From: Microbacterium sp. LWS13-1.2
GTDB lineage: Bacteria; Actinomycetota; Actinomycetes; Actinomycetales; Microbacteriaceae
Assembly (NCBI RefSeq): GCF_040144835.1
Contig: NZ_CP151632.1
Span: 2,232,001-2,296,000 of the forward strand
Direction of reading: 5' to 3'
DNA length: 64,000 nucleotides
In this document: positions 25,887-33,032 of the stretch, piece after piece
How the letters are laid out: each line of letters begins with the position of its first letter
Position numbering within the stretch: position 1 is the first letter of the stretch
Notes under the pieces: model-generated
Seen by the model: only the letters and a program-made list of their open reading frames with translations
The model's database searches: none
Told to the model about the DNA's origin: nothing
Position numbers and translations under genes: made by a program

Positions 25887-26528
25887 TCAGGCGCGGTCGG
25901 TTCGCGTCTGCGGCGCCGGAGGCCGCGTGATCTGCTCGTCCGCGGTGGTGCGATCGTCGACCGTGCCGGTGTCGCGGACGGCGGCACGGTCGTCCACGAC
26001 GTCGCCATCGCGGACCGCCGTGCGGTCGTCGACGGTGCTTCCATCGCGTACCGTCGCACGGTCGTCGACGGTGGCTCCATCGCGGACCGTCGCGCGGTCG
26101 TCACCGGCGGCGGCGTGGCCTGCCGTGGCGGAACGAGCGTCGTCACCGACGTACGGGTCGACGTCGTCCGCCTTGCGCAGCGTCTCGGCCTGCTGCTCGC
26201 GCAGCTTCTCGGCTTCCGAGCGGTGATCGTCGATCGTTCCGGCTCGGCGCTCGGCGTCGATCGACGCCTCGGCGGCGCGGGCCTTCGCCGCCTCCGCCGC
26301 CGCAGCGGCGGCTGCGGCGTCCGCACGCGCGCGGGCCGCCTCGGCCTCGTGCTCGCGCGCTTGGAGCTCGGTCTCCCGGGCGTCCGCGCGGAGCTTCTCG
26401 GCGCGGTCGTGCTGCTGCTCCACCCGACGCGCGCGGCGCCCCCGTGCCGTCACCAGCAGGGCGACGACGACGACGATGAGCACGATGGCGATGCCGACGA
26501 TGATCCAGATAAGGGTGGTCGTATCCAC
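25887..26528 (-). CDS. Single-span membrane protein with coiled coil and tandem VDDR repeats
   Basis: The 213-residue protein starts with one membrane helix (LIWIIVGIAIVLIVVVVALLV). A basic stop-transfer RGRRARR follows, then a long Ala/Glu/Arg-rich coiled coil (about residues 37-115, with REHEAEAARARADAAAAAAA), and a tail of about four and a half 12-residue repeats of the type VDDRATVRDGST. The GTG start is supported by GGAGGAG. The repeat tail is highly charged and presumably disordered. The family is not recognised. The coiled coil suggests self-association at the membrane. Confidence 0.75.
   Translation of the reverse strand: MDTTTLIWIIVGIAIVLIVVVVALLVTARGRRARRVEQQHDRAEKLRADARETELQAREHEAEAARARADAAAAAAAAEAAKARAAEASIDAERRAGTIDDHRSEAEKLREQQAETLRKADDVDPYVGDDARSATAGHAAAGDDRATVRDGATVDDRATVRDGSTVDDRTAVRDGDVVDDRAAVRDTGTVDDRTTADEQITRPPAPQTRTDRA
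25951..26102 (-). repeat. In-frame 36-bp tandem repeats encoding VDDRxxVRDGxT
   Basis: About four and a half copies of a 36-bp unit lie at the 3' end of the coiled-coil membrane protein gene. The protein copies differ by one or two residues (ATVDDR, STVDDR, DVVDDR, GTVDDR). They are contiguous, without spacers, and coding, so this is not a CRISPR array. Confidence 0.85.
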
Positions 26529-26693
26529 GGCGCACTCCTCCCCTCCCGCGCCGGCGGGATCGCCGGCGCCTCGATCGTCCACGCAACAGCACCTGGACCG
26601 GTCGGGCAAACCGCTTGCGCCGCGGATCGCCGTGCGCTAGCGGCCGCACCAGCCGGTGTGGAGGACACTTCGACGCCGAGCAGGGTCACGCAT

Positions 26694-28706
26694 ATGATTG
26701 AGAACCTCGCCAACGCAGTTCCCCCCGTTTCCCCATGCACCGAAGGGCATGCGTTGACCGACCTCTCTTTCCGGATTTTCGATGGCGACCACTCACGCGA
26801 TGCCGCGGAGCAGCTGCGGCTGCAAGAGTGCGCGACCGAGCCGATCCGCTCCATCGGGCGGATCCAATCCCATGGGATCCTCTTCGGCGTCGACGAGCCG
26901 ACAGGTGTCGTCGTCGTCGCCAGCGAGAACGTCGAGCACTGGCTCTGCCGCGACCTGCGTGAGGCGGGAAGCGACAAGCTGACATGGGCGATCGGCGAGG
27001 GCGTCGCGGTGGACCCGGTTCGTGCCGATTTCGAGGGCCGGGCGTACGACGTCATCGCGCACCGCGGCACGACCCCGCTGCTCCTCGAGCTGGAGCCTGT
27101 CGTCCCCGACCTCGACTACGTCCGCACCGGCGTGGTCAGCGCGATCCAGCGCCTGTCCGGCGTCTCCGATCCCGACGAACTGCGCCGGAGGGCGGCCCGT
27201 GAGATCAAGGACATCACCGGCTTCGACCGCGTCATGTGCTACCAGTTCCACGAGGACGGCCACGGCCAGATCGTCGCCGATGAGCGCGAGCCCGACATGG
27301 AGCCCTACTTCGGGCTGCACTTCCCGGCATCCGACATCCCCTCTCAGGCGCGCGCCCTGTACATCGAGAAGCGGTCGCGGGTGATCGCCGACACGGACGA
27401 CCCGGGGCTCGCCCTGCACACCCTCCTGCCGGAGGTGGCTCCCGCGGATCTCGGCATCACCGAGCTTCGGGCCGTCTCGCCGCACCACCTGCAGTTCATG
27501 CGCAACATGGGTCAGGCGTCGACGGTGTCGTTCGGCATCGTCATCGACGATCATCTGGTGGGCATGTTCACCTGCGCGCACCGCACGCCCCGCCGGATCC
27601 CCGTGCTCCTGCGGCGAGCGCTCGAGGTCATGGCCTCGCAGGTCGGCACGCAGCTGGCCGCCGCCCAGCAGATCCATCGCCTGCGTCGGCAGCTCGAGGC
27701 CCGTGAGCGGCGGATCTCGATCATCGCCCCGCTCTACAGTCGCGGCGACGTCGGAGACGTTCTCATGAGCGGCGCACGCACCGTCCTCGACGTCGTGCCG
27801 GCCGACGGCGCCCTGCTGCGCATCGGAGACCTCGTTCACACCGTGGGCGTCGTCCCGCCGGCCGACCGCCTGTTCGCCGTGGTCGACGAGCTCGAGGTCG
27901 GCCGGTTCGTGTGGGAGGCCCTCCCGCTCGAACGGCCGGAGCTCGCCGTCGAGATCCCCGACGTCACGGGCCTGCTCATCGTCCCGCTGGGAGGAGAGGG
28001 CGACCTGCTCGTGTTCGTCCGCAGCGAGGTCGCGCGATCCGTCGACTGGCTCGGCGACCAGCGCGCCGAGAACCGCGATCACCCGCTCTCGCCGCGACGG
28101 TCGTTCTCGGCCTGGCGCGAGAGCGTCACCGGACGCAGCCTGCCGTGGGGCGAGCACGCGCAGGACGCGTTCGAGCTGGGCGTGGAGATCCGTTCGGCCA
28201 TGGCGGCGCGCACGCAGGCCGAACTCGCGGAACTCGCCCTGCGGGACCCGCTGACGGGCCTGCACAACCGCCGCTTCCTGGACGACCGTCTGGAGGAGCT
28301 CCTGCAGAACTCCGACAAGCCGCTGGCCGTCGTGTTCCTCGACCTCGACGACTTCAAGGCCGTCAACGACACGTACGGGCACGAGATGGGCGATGCGGTT
28401 CTGGCGGCGATCGGCCGGCGCCTGAGCGGCGTGGCACGAGGTTCGGACGCCGTCGTCCGGCTGGGCGGCGACGAGTTCGTGATGGTGTGCGTCGGCGCCG
28501 GAGCCGCCGAGGCCGCGGCGATCGCCGGCCGGGCGGCGGCTGCCATCCGGGAGCCGATCGTCGTCCGCGGCACCGAGATCTCGGTGAACGCCTCGGCGGG
28601 CATGGTCGCCACCGAGCGGGGCGGCTCACCCGGTGAGCTGCTGGATGCCGCAGATGCGGCGATGTACCGGGCGAAGCGAGACGGCGGCGGACGCGTCTCA
28701 GCGTGA
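26694..28706 (+). CDS. Bacteriophytochrome with C-terminal GGDEF diguanylate cyclase
   Basis: The 670-residue protein has the full photosensory core. The PAS domain carries the biliverdin-type cysteine Cys46 in LQECATEPIRSIGRIQSHG. The GAF domain has GFDRVMCYQFHEDGHG, the Asp214 motif PASDIPSQARALY and SPHHLQFMRNMG. The PHY domain has the tongue motif PRRSF (467-471). The output domain has DPLTGLHNRRFLDDRL, an RxxD inhibitory site at 582-585 and an intact GGDEF at 591-595. It should make c-di-GMP under red/far-red control, with biliverdin as chromophore, and product inhibition is expected. No heme oxygenase gene is nearby. The ATG at 26694 gives the canonical N terminus. The upstream site is weak (AGGG). 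Confidence 0.95.
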   Translation: MIENLANAVPPVSPCTEGHALTDLSFRIFDGDHSRDAAEQLRLQECATEPIRSIGRIQSHGILFGVDEPTGVVVVASENVEHWLCRDLREAGSDKLTWAIGEGVAVDPVRADFEGRAYDVIAHRGTTPLLLELEPVVPDLDYVRTGVVSAIQRLSGVSDPDELRRRAAREIKDITGFDRVMCYQFHEDGHGQIVADEREPDMEPYFGLHFPASDIPSQARALYIEKRSRVIADTDDPGLALHTLLPEVAPADLGITELRAVSPHHLQFMRNMGQASTVSFGIVIDDHLVGMFTCAHRTPRRIPVLLRRALEVMASQVGTQLAAAQQIHRLRRQLEARERRISIIAPLYSRGDVGDVLMSGARTVLDVVPADGALLRIGDLVHTVGVVPPADRLFAVVDELEVGRFVWEALPLERPELAVEIPDVTGLLIVPLGGEGDLLVFVRSEVARSVDWLGDQRAENRDHPLSPRRSFSAWRESVTGRSLPWGEHAQDAFELGVEIRSAMAARTQAELAELALRDPLTGLHNRRFLDDRLEELLQNSDKPLAVVFLDLDDFKAVNDTYGHEMGDAVLAAIGRRLSGVARGSDAVVRLGGDEFVMVCVGAGAAEAAAIAGRAAAAIREPIVVRGTEISVNASAGMVATERGGSPGELLDAADAAMYRAKRDGGGRVSA

Positions 28707-28726
28707 GCGGACGCGTCTAGCGTGAG
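28688..28726. repeat. Tandem 20-bp duplication over the convergent stop codons
   Basis: CGGACGCGTCT(C)AGCGTGAG occurs twice in direct tandem, the copies differing by one base. The first copy carries the TGA of the phytochrome gene and the second contains the TAG of the convergent small gene. Confidence 0.8.
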
Positions 28727-29019
28727 GGGAGCTCCGGCTCCGGCACGAGCCGCAGGCCGCTGGAGGAGTTCGCAGTGTCGACGAGGTCCTGCAGCCACAG
28801 CCGGTTGATCTCGGGCATCGGGCCGTCGTACTCGAAGCGCAGGGTGGTGACCGGTGAGATCCACATCGCCTGCCGCACGGAGGTCTTCTCGTCGACCAGC
28901 GAGAACGACAGGTTCTCGCGCCGGCGCAGCTTTGCCATCACCACGAGCTCGACGTGAGCGAGAGCTCGATCGTCGATCTGGAACGAGGCCGGCGGGGAGC
29001 CGTAGTGAAGTGTGCCCAC
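28717..29019 (-). CDS. Small DUF7882-like protein (paralogue A)
   Basis: The 100-residue protein starts MGTLHYGSPPASFQIDDRAL and has HVELVVMAKLRRRENLSFS, MWISPVTTLRFEYDG and a C-terminal NSSSGLRLVPEPE. It is clearly homologous to the protein at 30324-30638. From memory this is a small Microbacteriaceae family sometimes mislabelled as ATP-dependent DNA ligase. No ligase motif is visible and the function is unknown. The GTG start follows TAGGAT by six bases. It converges on the phytochrome gene. Confidence 0.82.
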   Translation of the reverse strand: MGTLHYGSPPASFQIDDRALAHVELVVMAKLRRRENLSFSLVDEKTSVRQAMWISPVTTLRFEYDGPMPEINRLWLQDLVDTANSSSGLRLVPEPELPSR

Positions 29020-29025
29020 CGCTCG

Positions 29026-29031
29026 ATCCTA
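29026..29031 (-). promoter_or_regulatory. Leaderless -10 hexamer TAGGAT for paralogue A
   Basis: On the minus strand TAGGAT, six bases (CGAGCG) and GTG follow each other. It lies back to back with the TACTGT promoter of the divergent gene. Confidence 0.55.
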
Positions 29032-29050
29032 ACCGGCGGCGATGGGCGGG

Positions 29051-29056
29051 TACTGT
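29051..29056 (+). promoter_or_regulatory. Leaderless -10 hexamer TACTGT
   Basis: TACTGT is followed by six bases (GGGGCC) and the ATG at 29063. The same hexamer precedes paralogue B at 30311. Confidence 0.55.
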
Positions 29057-29062
29057 GGGGCC

Positions 29063-29320
29063 ATGGCGATCGTGAACCGACTGACCGTCGACGGACGCGA
29101 CTATTTCCTCCCCGACCCCGTGTCAGAGCTCAAGGGCAGGATCCTCGAGGCGATCAAGGCCGGGGGCGGCTACGTGAACATCCCCCCGCTGCGCGGAGGC
29201 CCCGGCGTCGACATCCTCTTCTCACCCGGGATGCCGGTCACCTGGTCCCAGTTCGAGGTCGGCGATTCGAGCGGCCAGGCGGACGACCCCTCCGACGACA
29301 CGACCGACTACGGGCTCTGA
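29063..29320 (+). CDS. Small conserved hypothetical protein
   Basis: The 85-residue protein reads MAIVNRLTVDGRDYFLPDPV, then LKGRILEAIKAGGGYVNIPP, and ends in an acidic DDPSDDTTDYGL. It has no membrane segment or signal. A compact alpha/beta fold is likely and the function is unknown. The leaderless layout decides this start over an in-frame start seven codons upstream. A perfect 18-bp palindrome at 29327-29344 follows the stop. Confidence 0.7.
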   Translation: MAIVNRLTVDGRDYFLPDPVSELKGRILEAIKAGGGYVNIPPLRGGPGVDILFSPGMPVTWSQFEVGDSSGQADDPSDDTTDYGL

Positions 29321-29326
29321 GCACGC

Positions 29327-29344
29327 GTCCGCCTCGAGGCGGAC
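29327..29344. terminator. Perfect palindrome after the small hypothetical gene
   Basis: GTCCGCCTCGAGGCGGAC is fully self-complementary and can form a short hairpin just after the stop at 29320. It is a possible intrinsic terminator without a T-run. Confidence 0.4.
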
Positions 29345-29361
29345 CGGCGTCGTGACGACCC

Positions 29362-29403
29362 TGCCTGGCGCGGATCGTCAGATGCCTGGCGAGGATCGTC
29401 AGA
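29362..29403. repeat. Two tandem 21-bp copies over the EAL gene stop
   Basis: TGCCTGGCG(C/A)GGATCGTCAGA occurs twice in direct tandem. The second copy includes the TGA of the EAL protein gene, so the last codons lie in repeated DNA. Confidence 0.75.
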
Positions 29404-30187
29404 TCTGCGCGAGCCGCGTGTCCATCTCGCCGGCCGTCAGCGGGAGGCCCCACAGGTAGCCCTGGCCGCGGTGGCAACCCCGCGCGCGTGACCGTTCCAG
29501 GTCTGCGATGGTCTCGATCCCCTCGGCGACCACTCGCCAGCCGTGGTCGCCGCTGCTCTGGACCACGGCGGCGATCGCGTCGTCCGCGGCGGCGTCCGTG
29601 CGCTGCGTGAGCGACCGGTCGATCTTGACCTCGTCGATGGGGATGGCCTCCAGCATGGCGACGGTGGTGTCGCCGGCCGCGTAGTCGTCGACCGAGATGG
29701 CGACGCCGACGGCGTGGAGCGACTGGATCGCGGACAGCATCGGCGGTCGCAGCTGCGGCGCGGGCGCCTCCGTAATCTCGATCGTCACTACGGCGGGATC
29801 GAGGTCGAGCTCATCGAGCCGGGCGAGCACCGCGTCGGCGTAGTCCGATGAGAAATGCGCCGGCGACGCGTTCACCGCAAGGCTGAGCAGGTGACCCTCC
29901 GTCCGCCACTGTGCGAGCTGAGCCGCTGCGCGGGCGAACACGTGCGCGTCCATCTCATCGAGGAACTCCGCCTCCTCCGCGAGCGGGATGAACCGCTCGG
30001 GCGACACCGCACCCAGCAGCGCATGGTTCCAGCGGCAGAGCGCCTCCACGGCGACCGGCTCGGGAAGGGCCGCGCCGGGCGGTGCGATGGATGCCCCGAG
30101 GTCGAATTGCGGTTGGAACGCGACCGACAGCTCGCCGGCTGAGAGCGCCGCACGCAGATCCCGAGTGAGTTGAGGCGAGCTGACCAT
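29399..30187 (-). CDS. EAL-domain cyclic-di-GMP phosphodiesterase
   Basis: The 262-residue protein consists of an EAL domain alone. The catalytic motifs are present: Glu48 in VEALCRWNH, LAVNASPAHF, VTIEITEAP, SVDDYAAGDTT (the DDFGxG loop in variant form), VKIDRSLTQR, VVAEGIET and QGYLWGLPL. It should hydrolyse c-di-GMP to pGpG, opposing the GGDEF protein 0.7 kb away. A roughly 17-residue insertion separates FQPQFDL from the EAL strand, which is unusual. The ATG at 30187 (MVSSPQLTRDLR) is chosen. The open frame continues upstream without recognisable homology. Confidence 0.88.
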   Translation of the reverse strand: MVSSPQLTRDLRAALSAGELSVAFQPQFDLGASIAPPGAALPEPVAVEALCRWNHALLGAVSPERFIPLAEEAEFLDEMDAHVFARAAAQLAQWRTEGHLLSLAVNASPAHFSSDYADAVLARLDELDLDPAVVTIEITEAPAPQLRPPMLSAIQSLHAVGVAISVDDYAAGDTTVAMLEAIPIDEVKIDRSLTQRTDAAADDAIAAVVQSSGDHGWRVVAEGIETIADLERSRARGCHRGQGYLWGLPLTAGEMDTRLAQI

Positions 30188-30310
30188 CCACCCAGAGTCG
30201 ATGAGGCGGTCGATCCACGCAACACCAGACAACGGCACCCGAAACGCGTAGAATGCCGCCTCGCATGTTCCGAGCCACACTCCCAGGCCCAGTTCCGCCA
30301 GACGGACGGC

Positions 30311-30316
30311 TACTGT
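30311..30316 (+). promoter_or_regulatory. Leaderless -10 hexamer TACTGT for paralogue B
   Basis: TACTGT is followed by seven bases and the ATG at 30324. It is nearly identical to the promoter at 29051. Confidence 0.5.
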
Positions 30317-30323
30317 GGAGACG

Positions 30324-30638
30324 ATGGGAACGCTCACGTACGACTCGCGGGTCACCGCCTCCTTCGACGACCGCATCCTCGCGCACCTGCAGGCAGTCAT
30401 CTGGGCCAAGCTGCGGCGAGGCGAGGCCTTCCCCTTCACCTGGACCGACCCGATGCGCAGCGGCCTCGGCCGCACGTCGATCTGGCTGAGCCCGAATGTC
30501 ACACTGACGTTCGAGTACTTCGGCGGACGCCAGCCGCGCCTCAACCCGGCCTGGGTCGAGGCGCTGACCAAGGCCGCCAACTCCCCCGGTGGTCTGACGC
30601 TCGTTCCCGAGCCCGATCATCCCGCGGGCGCCGTCTAG
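30324..30638 (+). CDS. Small DUF7882-like protein (paralogue B)
   Basis: The 104-residue protein starts MGTLTYDSRVTASFDDRILA and has HLQAVIWAKLRRGEAFPFTW, IWLSPNVTLTFEYFGG and GGLTLVPEPD. It matches paralogue A along its full length, with conserved MGTL-Y, AKLRR, SP-TL-FEY and LVPEP. The leaderless layout favours this ATG over a GTG three codons upstream. The two paralogues flank the EAL gene. Function is unknown. Confidence 0.82.
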   Translation: MGTLTYDSRVTASFDDRILAHLQAVIWAKLRRGEAFPFTWTDPMRSGLGRTSIWLSPNVTLTFEYFGGRQPRLNPAWVEALTKAANSPGGLTLVPEPDHPAGAV

Positions 30639-30647
30639 CAGCCGAGG

Positions 30648-31208
30648 TCAGTTCCAGACGCTGGGCGCCTCCGCACGCGTCGGCGGGAGAGCGGATGCCG
30701 CCGCCCACTCGTGCACCCACTCGTCGACTTCCGGAACCCCCTCAGGGCGACCGACGGCGGCGAACAGCTCGTCGTGCGAGAGCGTGCCTCCGGAGCGCTT
30801 CATCATCCGCGCCCGGATGATGGCGCGGGCGTAGACCTCGCCGCCGACCACAGCGCGGTGCTCGAGGTAGACGGCTTTGTCGTCGTGGCCGATCATGCGC
30901 GACTCGACATCGAACCGCTGCCACAGATTCAGCGACTTGCGGAAGGTGACGGTCTCGCTCGACACGACCGCGTACCAGCCGCGCGTCTTCATGACGTCCC
31001 ACAGCCCGGTGCGGACCAGAAGATCCCAGCGGCCGAGATCGAACAGCGACAGGTAGCGGCCGTTGTTCATGTGACGCAGCAGGTCGATGTCGGTGAGCAG
31101 CGTGGTGAGCCGGATGCGACTGATCTCGCTCGGCCCGAGCCGTCCGCCGCGGCGCAGGCGCCGGCGCGCGGTGAGCATCACGATCAGGGTCCGCCACATC
31201 ACGTTCAC
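30648..31208 (-). CDS. Acyl-CoA thioesterase-like hotdog protein
   Basis: The 186-residue protein has the 4-hydroxybenzoyl-CoA thioesterase pattern LTDIDLLRHMNNGRYLSLFDLGRWDLL, followed by WYAVVSSETVTFRKSLNLW and DKAVYLEHRAVVGGEVYARAIIRAR. The closest remembered group is the THEM6-like thioesterases with a short hydrophobic lead (MWRTLIVMLTARRR). The GTG at 31206-31208 (VNVMWRTL) is taken because TACCAT lies eight bases before it. The ATG two codons later is an alternative. The substrate is unknown. Confidence 0.8.
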   Translation of the reverse strand: MNVMWRTLIVMLTARRRLRRGGRLGPSEISRIRLTTLLTDIDLLRHMNNGRYLSLFDLGRWDLLVRTGLWDVMKTRGWYAVVSSETVTFRKSLNLWQRFDVESRMIGHDDKAVYLEHRAVVGGEVYARAIIRARMMKRSGGTLSHDELFAAVGRPEGVPEVDEWVHEWAAASALPPTRAEAPSVWN

Positions 31209-31400
31209 GAGGTGCGATGGTAGCGATCCTCGACGGATCCGCCGATTCGATTGTCGAATCTCGACATCTGAGCCCTCACCGGTCCATCCGCCGCGCACAA
31301 GCCGGTGGCGTCGAGCCCGCGCACCCAGAGCTGCGGCATCCGCTCGCCACCCGGTGTTCACCCGGCGTTGGCCGGATTTCGGGTCTCGCGCCGACGCGCG

Positions 31401-31406
31401 TAGAGT
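31401..31406 (+). promoter_or_regulatory. Leaderless -10 hexamer TAGAGT for the GNAT gene
   Basis: TAGAGT, six bases (CTGGCC) and ATG at 31413. Confidence 0.55.
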
Positions 31407-31412
31407 CTGGCC

Positions 31413-31919
31413 ATGGAAGCCGAAACCCAGACCGACATCGTCGTCCGTCCGGTGCGCGACGTCGACGCGGAGGCCCTCGGCCGCGTTCACGCGACCGCCT
31501 GGCACGAGACGTACGACCACCTGATCAGCAAGGCCGCCCTGGAGGCGGTCTCACCCAAGCGCCTCGCCGAGCTCTGGACCCACTGGGCCGTCCAGGGTCC
31601 CGAGTTCAAGATGTTCGCCGCCCTCGTGAACGGCGAGATCGTCGGCTTCGCCGGCTCGGGTCCGGCCCGCGACAAGGACGCCCCGCGGTTCCGCGAGCTG
31701 TACTTCATCTATCTGCTGGATTCCTTCCACGGCACCGGCATCGGTCAGAAGCTGTTCGACGCGGTCGTCGAGCCCGCCGAGGGCCTGTACCTGTGGGTCG
31801 CCGACGACAACCCGCGGGCGCACCGCTTCTACACGCGAAACGGCTTCACGCTCGACGGAGCCTCGCATACCGAGCCCTTCCTCGGCGAGACGCTCACCGA
31901 GGTGCGCTTCGTGCGCTGA
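31413..31919 (+). CDS. GNAT family N-acetyltransferase
   Basis: The 168-residue protein has the GNAT fold: VRPVRDVDAEALGRVHATAWHETY at the N terminus, the acetyl-CoA loop region ELYFIYLLDSFHGTGIGQKLF (a Q/RxxGxG/A variant at HGTGIG) and the C-terminal LWVADDNPRAHRFYTRNGF strand-helix typical of the RimI-like group. The acceptor substrate is unknown. A strong hairpin terminator follows at 31941. Confidence 0.9.
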   Translation: MEAETQTDIVVRPVRDVDAEALGRVHATAWHETYDHLISKAALEAVSPKRLAELWTHWAVQGPEFKMFAALVNGEIVGFAGSGPARDKDAPRFRELYFIYLLDSFHGTGIGQKLFDAVVEPAEGLYLWVADDNPRAHRFYTRNGFTLDGASHTEPFLGETLTEVRFVR

Positions 31920-31940
31920 TCCACCGCTGTCCGCTTTCGC

Positions 31941-31976
31941 GAGGGGGCGTGTCCGGTTCGCCGGACGCGCCCCCTC
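31941..31976 (+). terminator. Strong hairpin with TTCG tetraloop after the GNAT gene
   Basis: A 16-bp stem with one G-T pair (GAGGGGGCGTGTCCGG and its partner) closes on the stable loop TTCG, 22 bases after the stop. Confidence 0.8.
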
Positions 31977-31988
31977 GTCGCTTGCACG

Positions 31989-32075
31989 CGGTCGTTGAGC
32001 GAGCGAGGAACGAGCGAGCCGAAACGCCTCGGAGGCATCACAGGCGTTCGGCTCGCAGATTCGCTCGACGACCGG
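31989..32075. repeat. Dispersed GAGCGAGC repeat, inverted pair upstream of cofE
   Basis: CGGTCGTTGAGCGAGCGAGG at 31989 and the opposed ATTCGCTCGACGACCGG near 32059-32075 form an imperfect inverted pair. It is the same family as at 37.6, 39.1, 39.5 and 42.2 kb. The cofE start lies 28 bp beyond it. Confidence 0.75.
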
Positions 32076-32102
32076 CACTCGAGTTTCCGGAAGACTGGAC
32101 CC

Positions 32103-32879
32103 ATGCCGCCTCGCACCGCGCTCACCGTCTGGCCCCTCGAAGGCATCCCCGAGATCCAGGCAGGTGCCGACCTCGTCGATGTCATCGTGCAGGCGGCGGG
32201 GGACGAGCTCGCGGACGGGGACATCCTCGTCGTCACCTCCAAGATCGTGTCGAAGGCCGAGGACCGCTTCGTCGAGGCCGAGGACCGCGAGGACGCCATC
32301 ACCGCCGAGACCGTGCGGGTCGTGGCATCCCGCACCTCGCCCAACGGCTCGACGACGCGGATCGTCGAGAATCGCCTCGGCATGGTGTCGGCTGCCGCCG
32401 GAGTCGATGCGTCGAACACGCCGGACGGCACAGTGCTGCTGCTGCCGGTCGATCCCGATGCGTCCGCCCGGGCGATCGCGGCGGGGCTGCGCGAGCGGCT
32501 CGGCGTCGATGTCGGCGTCATCGTGTCGGACACGCTGGGCCGCGCCTGGCGCGAGGGTCAGACCGACCACGCGATCGGCGCAGGCGGCGTGCAGGTGTTC
32601 GAAGACCTTCGCGGGGGGACGGATGCCGAAGGCCGCCCGCTCGTCGTCACCATGCCCTGCGTGGCCGACGAGCTGGCAGCGGCCGCCGACCTCGTCAAGG
32701 GCAAGGCCACGCGCCGCCCGGTGGCCGTCGTCCGCGGGCGCGCCGACCTCGTCGGAGCCCTGGACCTTCCCGGCGCGCGGTCGATCGTGCGCCCGCTCGA
32801 GCGCGACATGTTCCGCCTCGGCGCCGACGAGGCCTACGCCGAGGGGTTCGCCGCGGGAGCGGCCGCCTCCTCGGCCTGA
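32103..32879 (+). CDS. cofE: Coenzyme F420-0:L-glutamate ligase
   Basis: The 258-residue protein matches CofE throughout: [76 protein letters not shown] (read in part), [23 protein letters not shown] and [18 protein letters not shown]. It adds gamma-linked glutamates to F420-0. The FMN-reductase domain that is fused in mycobacterial FbiB is absent. The other F420 genes are not in the window, but an LLM-class oxidoreductase that may use F420 lies 3.1 kb further on. No clear ribosome binding site is seen before the ATG. Confidence 0.93.
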   Translation: MPPRTALTVWPLEGIPEIQAGADLVDVIVQAAGDELADGDILVVTSKIVSKAEDRFVEAEDREDAITAETVRVVASRTSPNGSTTRIVENRLGMVSAAAGVDASNTPDGTVLLLPVDPDASARAIAAGLRERLGVDVGVIVSDTLGRAWREGQTDHAIGAGGVQVFEDLRGGTDAEGRPLVVTMPCVADELAAAADLVKGKATRRPVAVVRGRADLVGALDLPGARSIVRPLERDMFRLGADEAYAEGFAAGAAASSA

Positions 32880-32906
32880 CCACCCCGTCCCGACCCCGTG
32901 CTGTGT

Positions 32907-32975
32907 GTTTGGGGCGCGTCACGCGCGTTCGGGGCGCACGCCGCACGCCCCGAACGCGCGCGACACGCCCCAAAC
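32907..32975. repeat. Large hairpin: 30-bp inverted repeat between convergent cofE and the DUF4097 gene
   Basis: Arms at 32907-32936 and 32946-32975 begin GTTTGGGGCGCG and end CGCCCCAAAC. They pair over 30 bp with only two mismatches, both tolerable as G-U in RNA, around a nine-base loop. It may act as a two-way terminator, but it is far longer than the terminators elsewhere in the window. Confidence 0.85.
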
Positions 32976-33032
32976 CCCCACAGCTGGGGGCCGGGCGTGC
33001 AGCGACGCCTCAGGCGTCAGAGCCTCAGCGAG

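Noticed and set aside
25951..26102. CRISPR-like direct repeats
   Set aside because: The units are contiguous, have no unique spacers and are read in frame as VDDR repeats.
24744..26693. A very long open plus-strand stretch upstream of the phytochrome start
   Set aside because: It is antisense to the polytopic membrane protein and the coiled-coil protein, its translation is low-complexity and charged, and homology begins only at the phytochrome ATG at 26694.
30188..30580. N-terminal extension of the EAL protein that might be a sensor domain
   Set aside because: The extended frame has no recognisable fold and overlaps the paralogue B gene and its promoter on the other strand.
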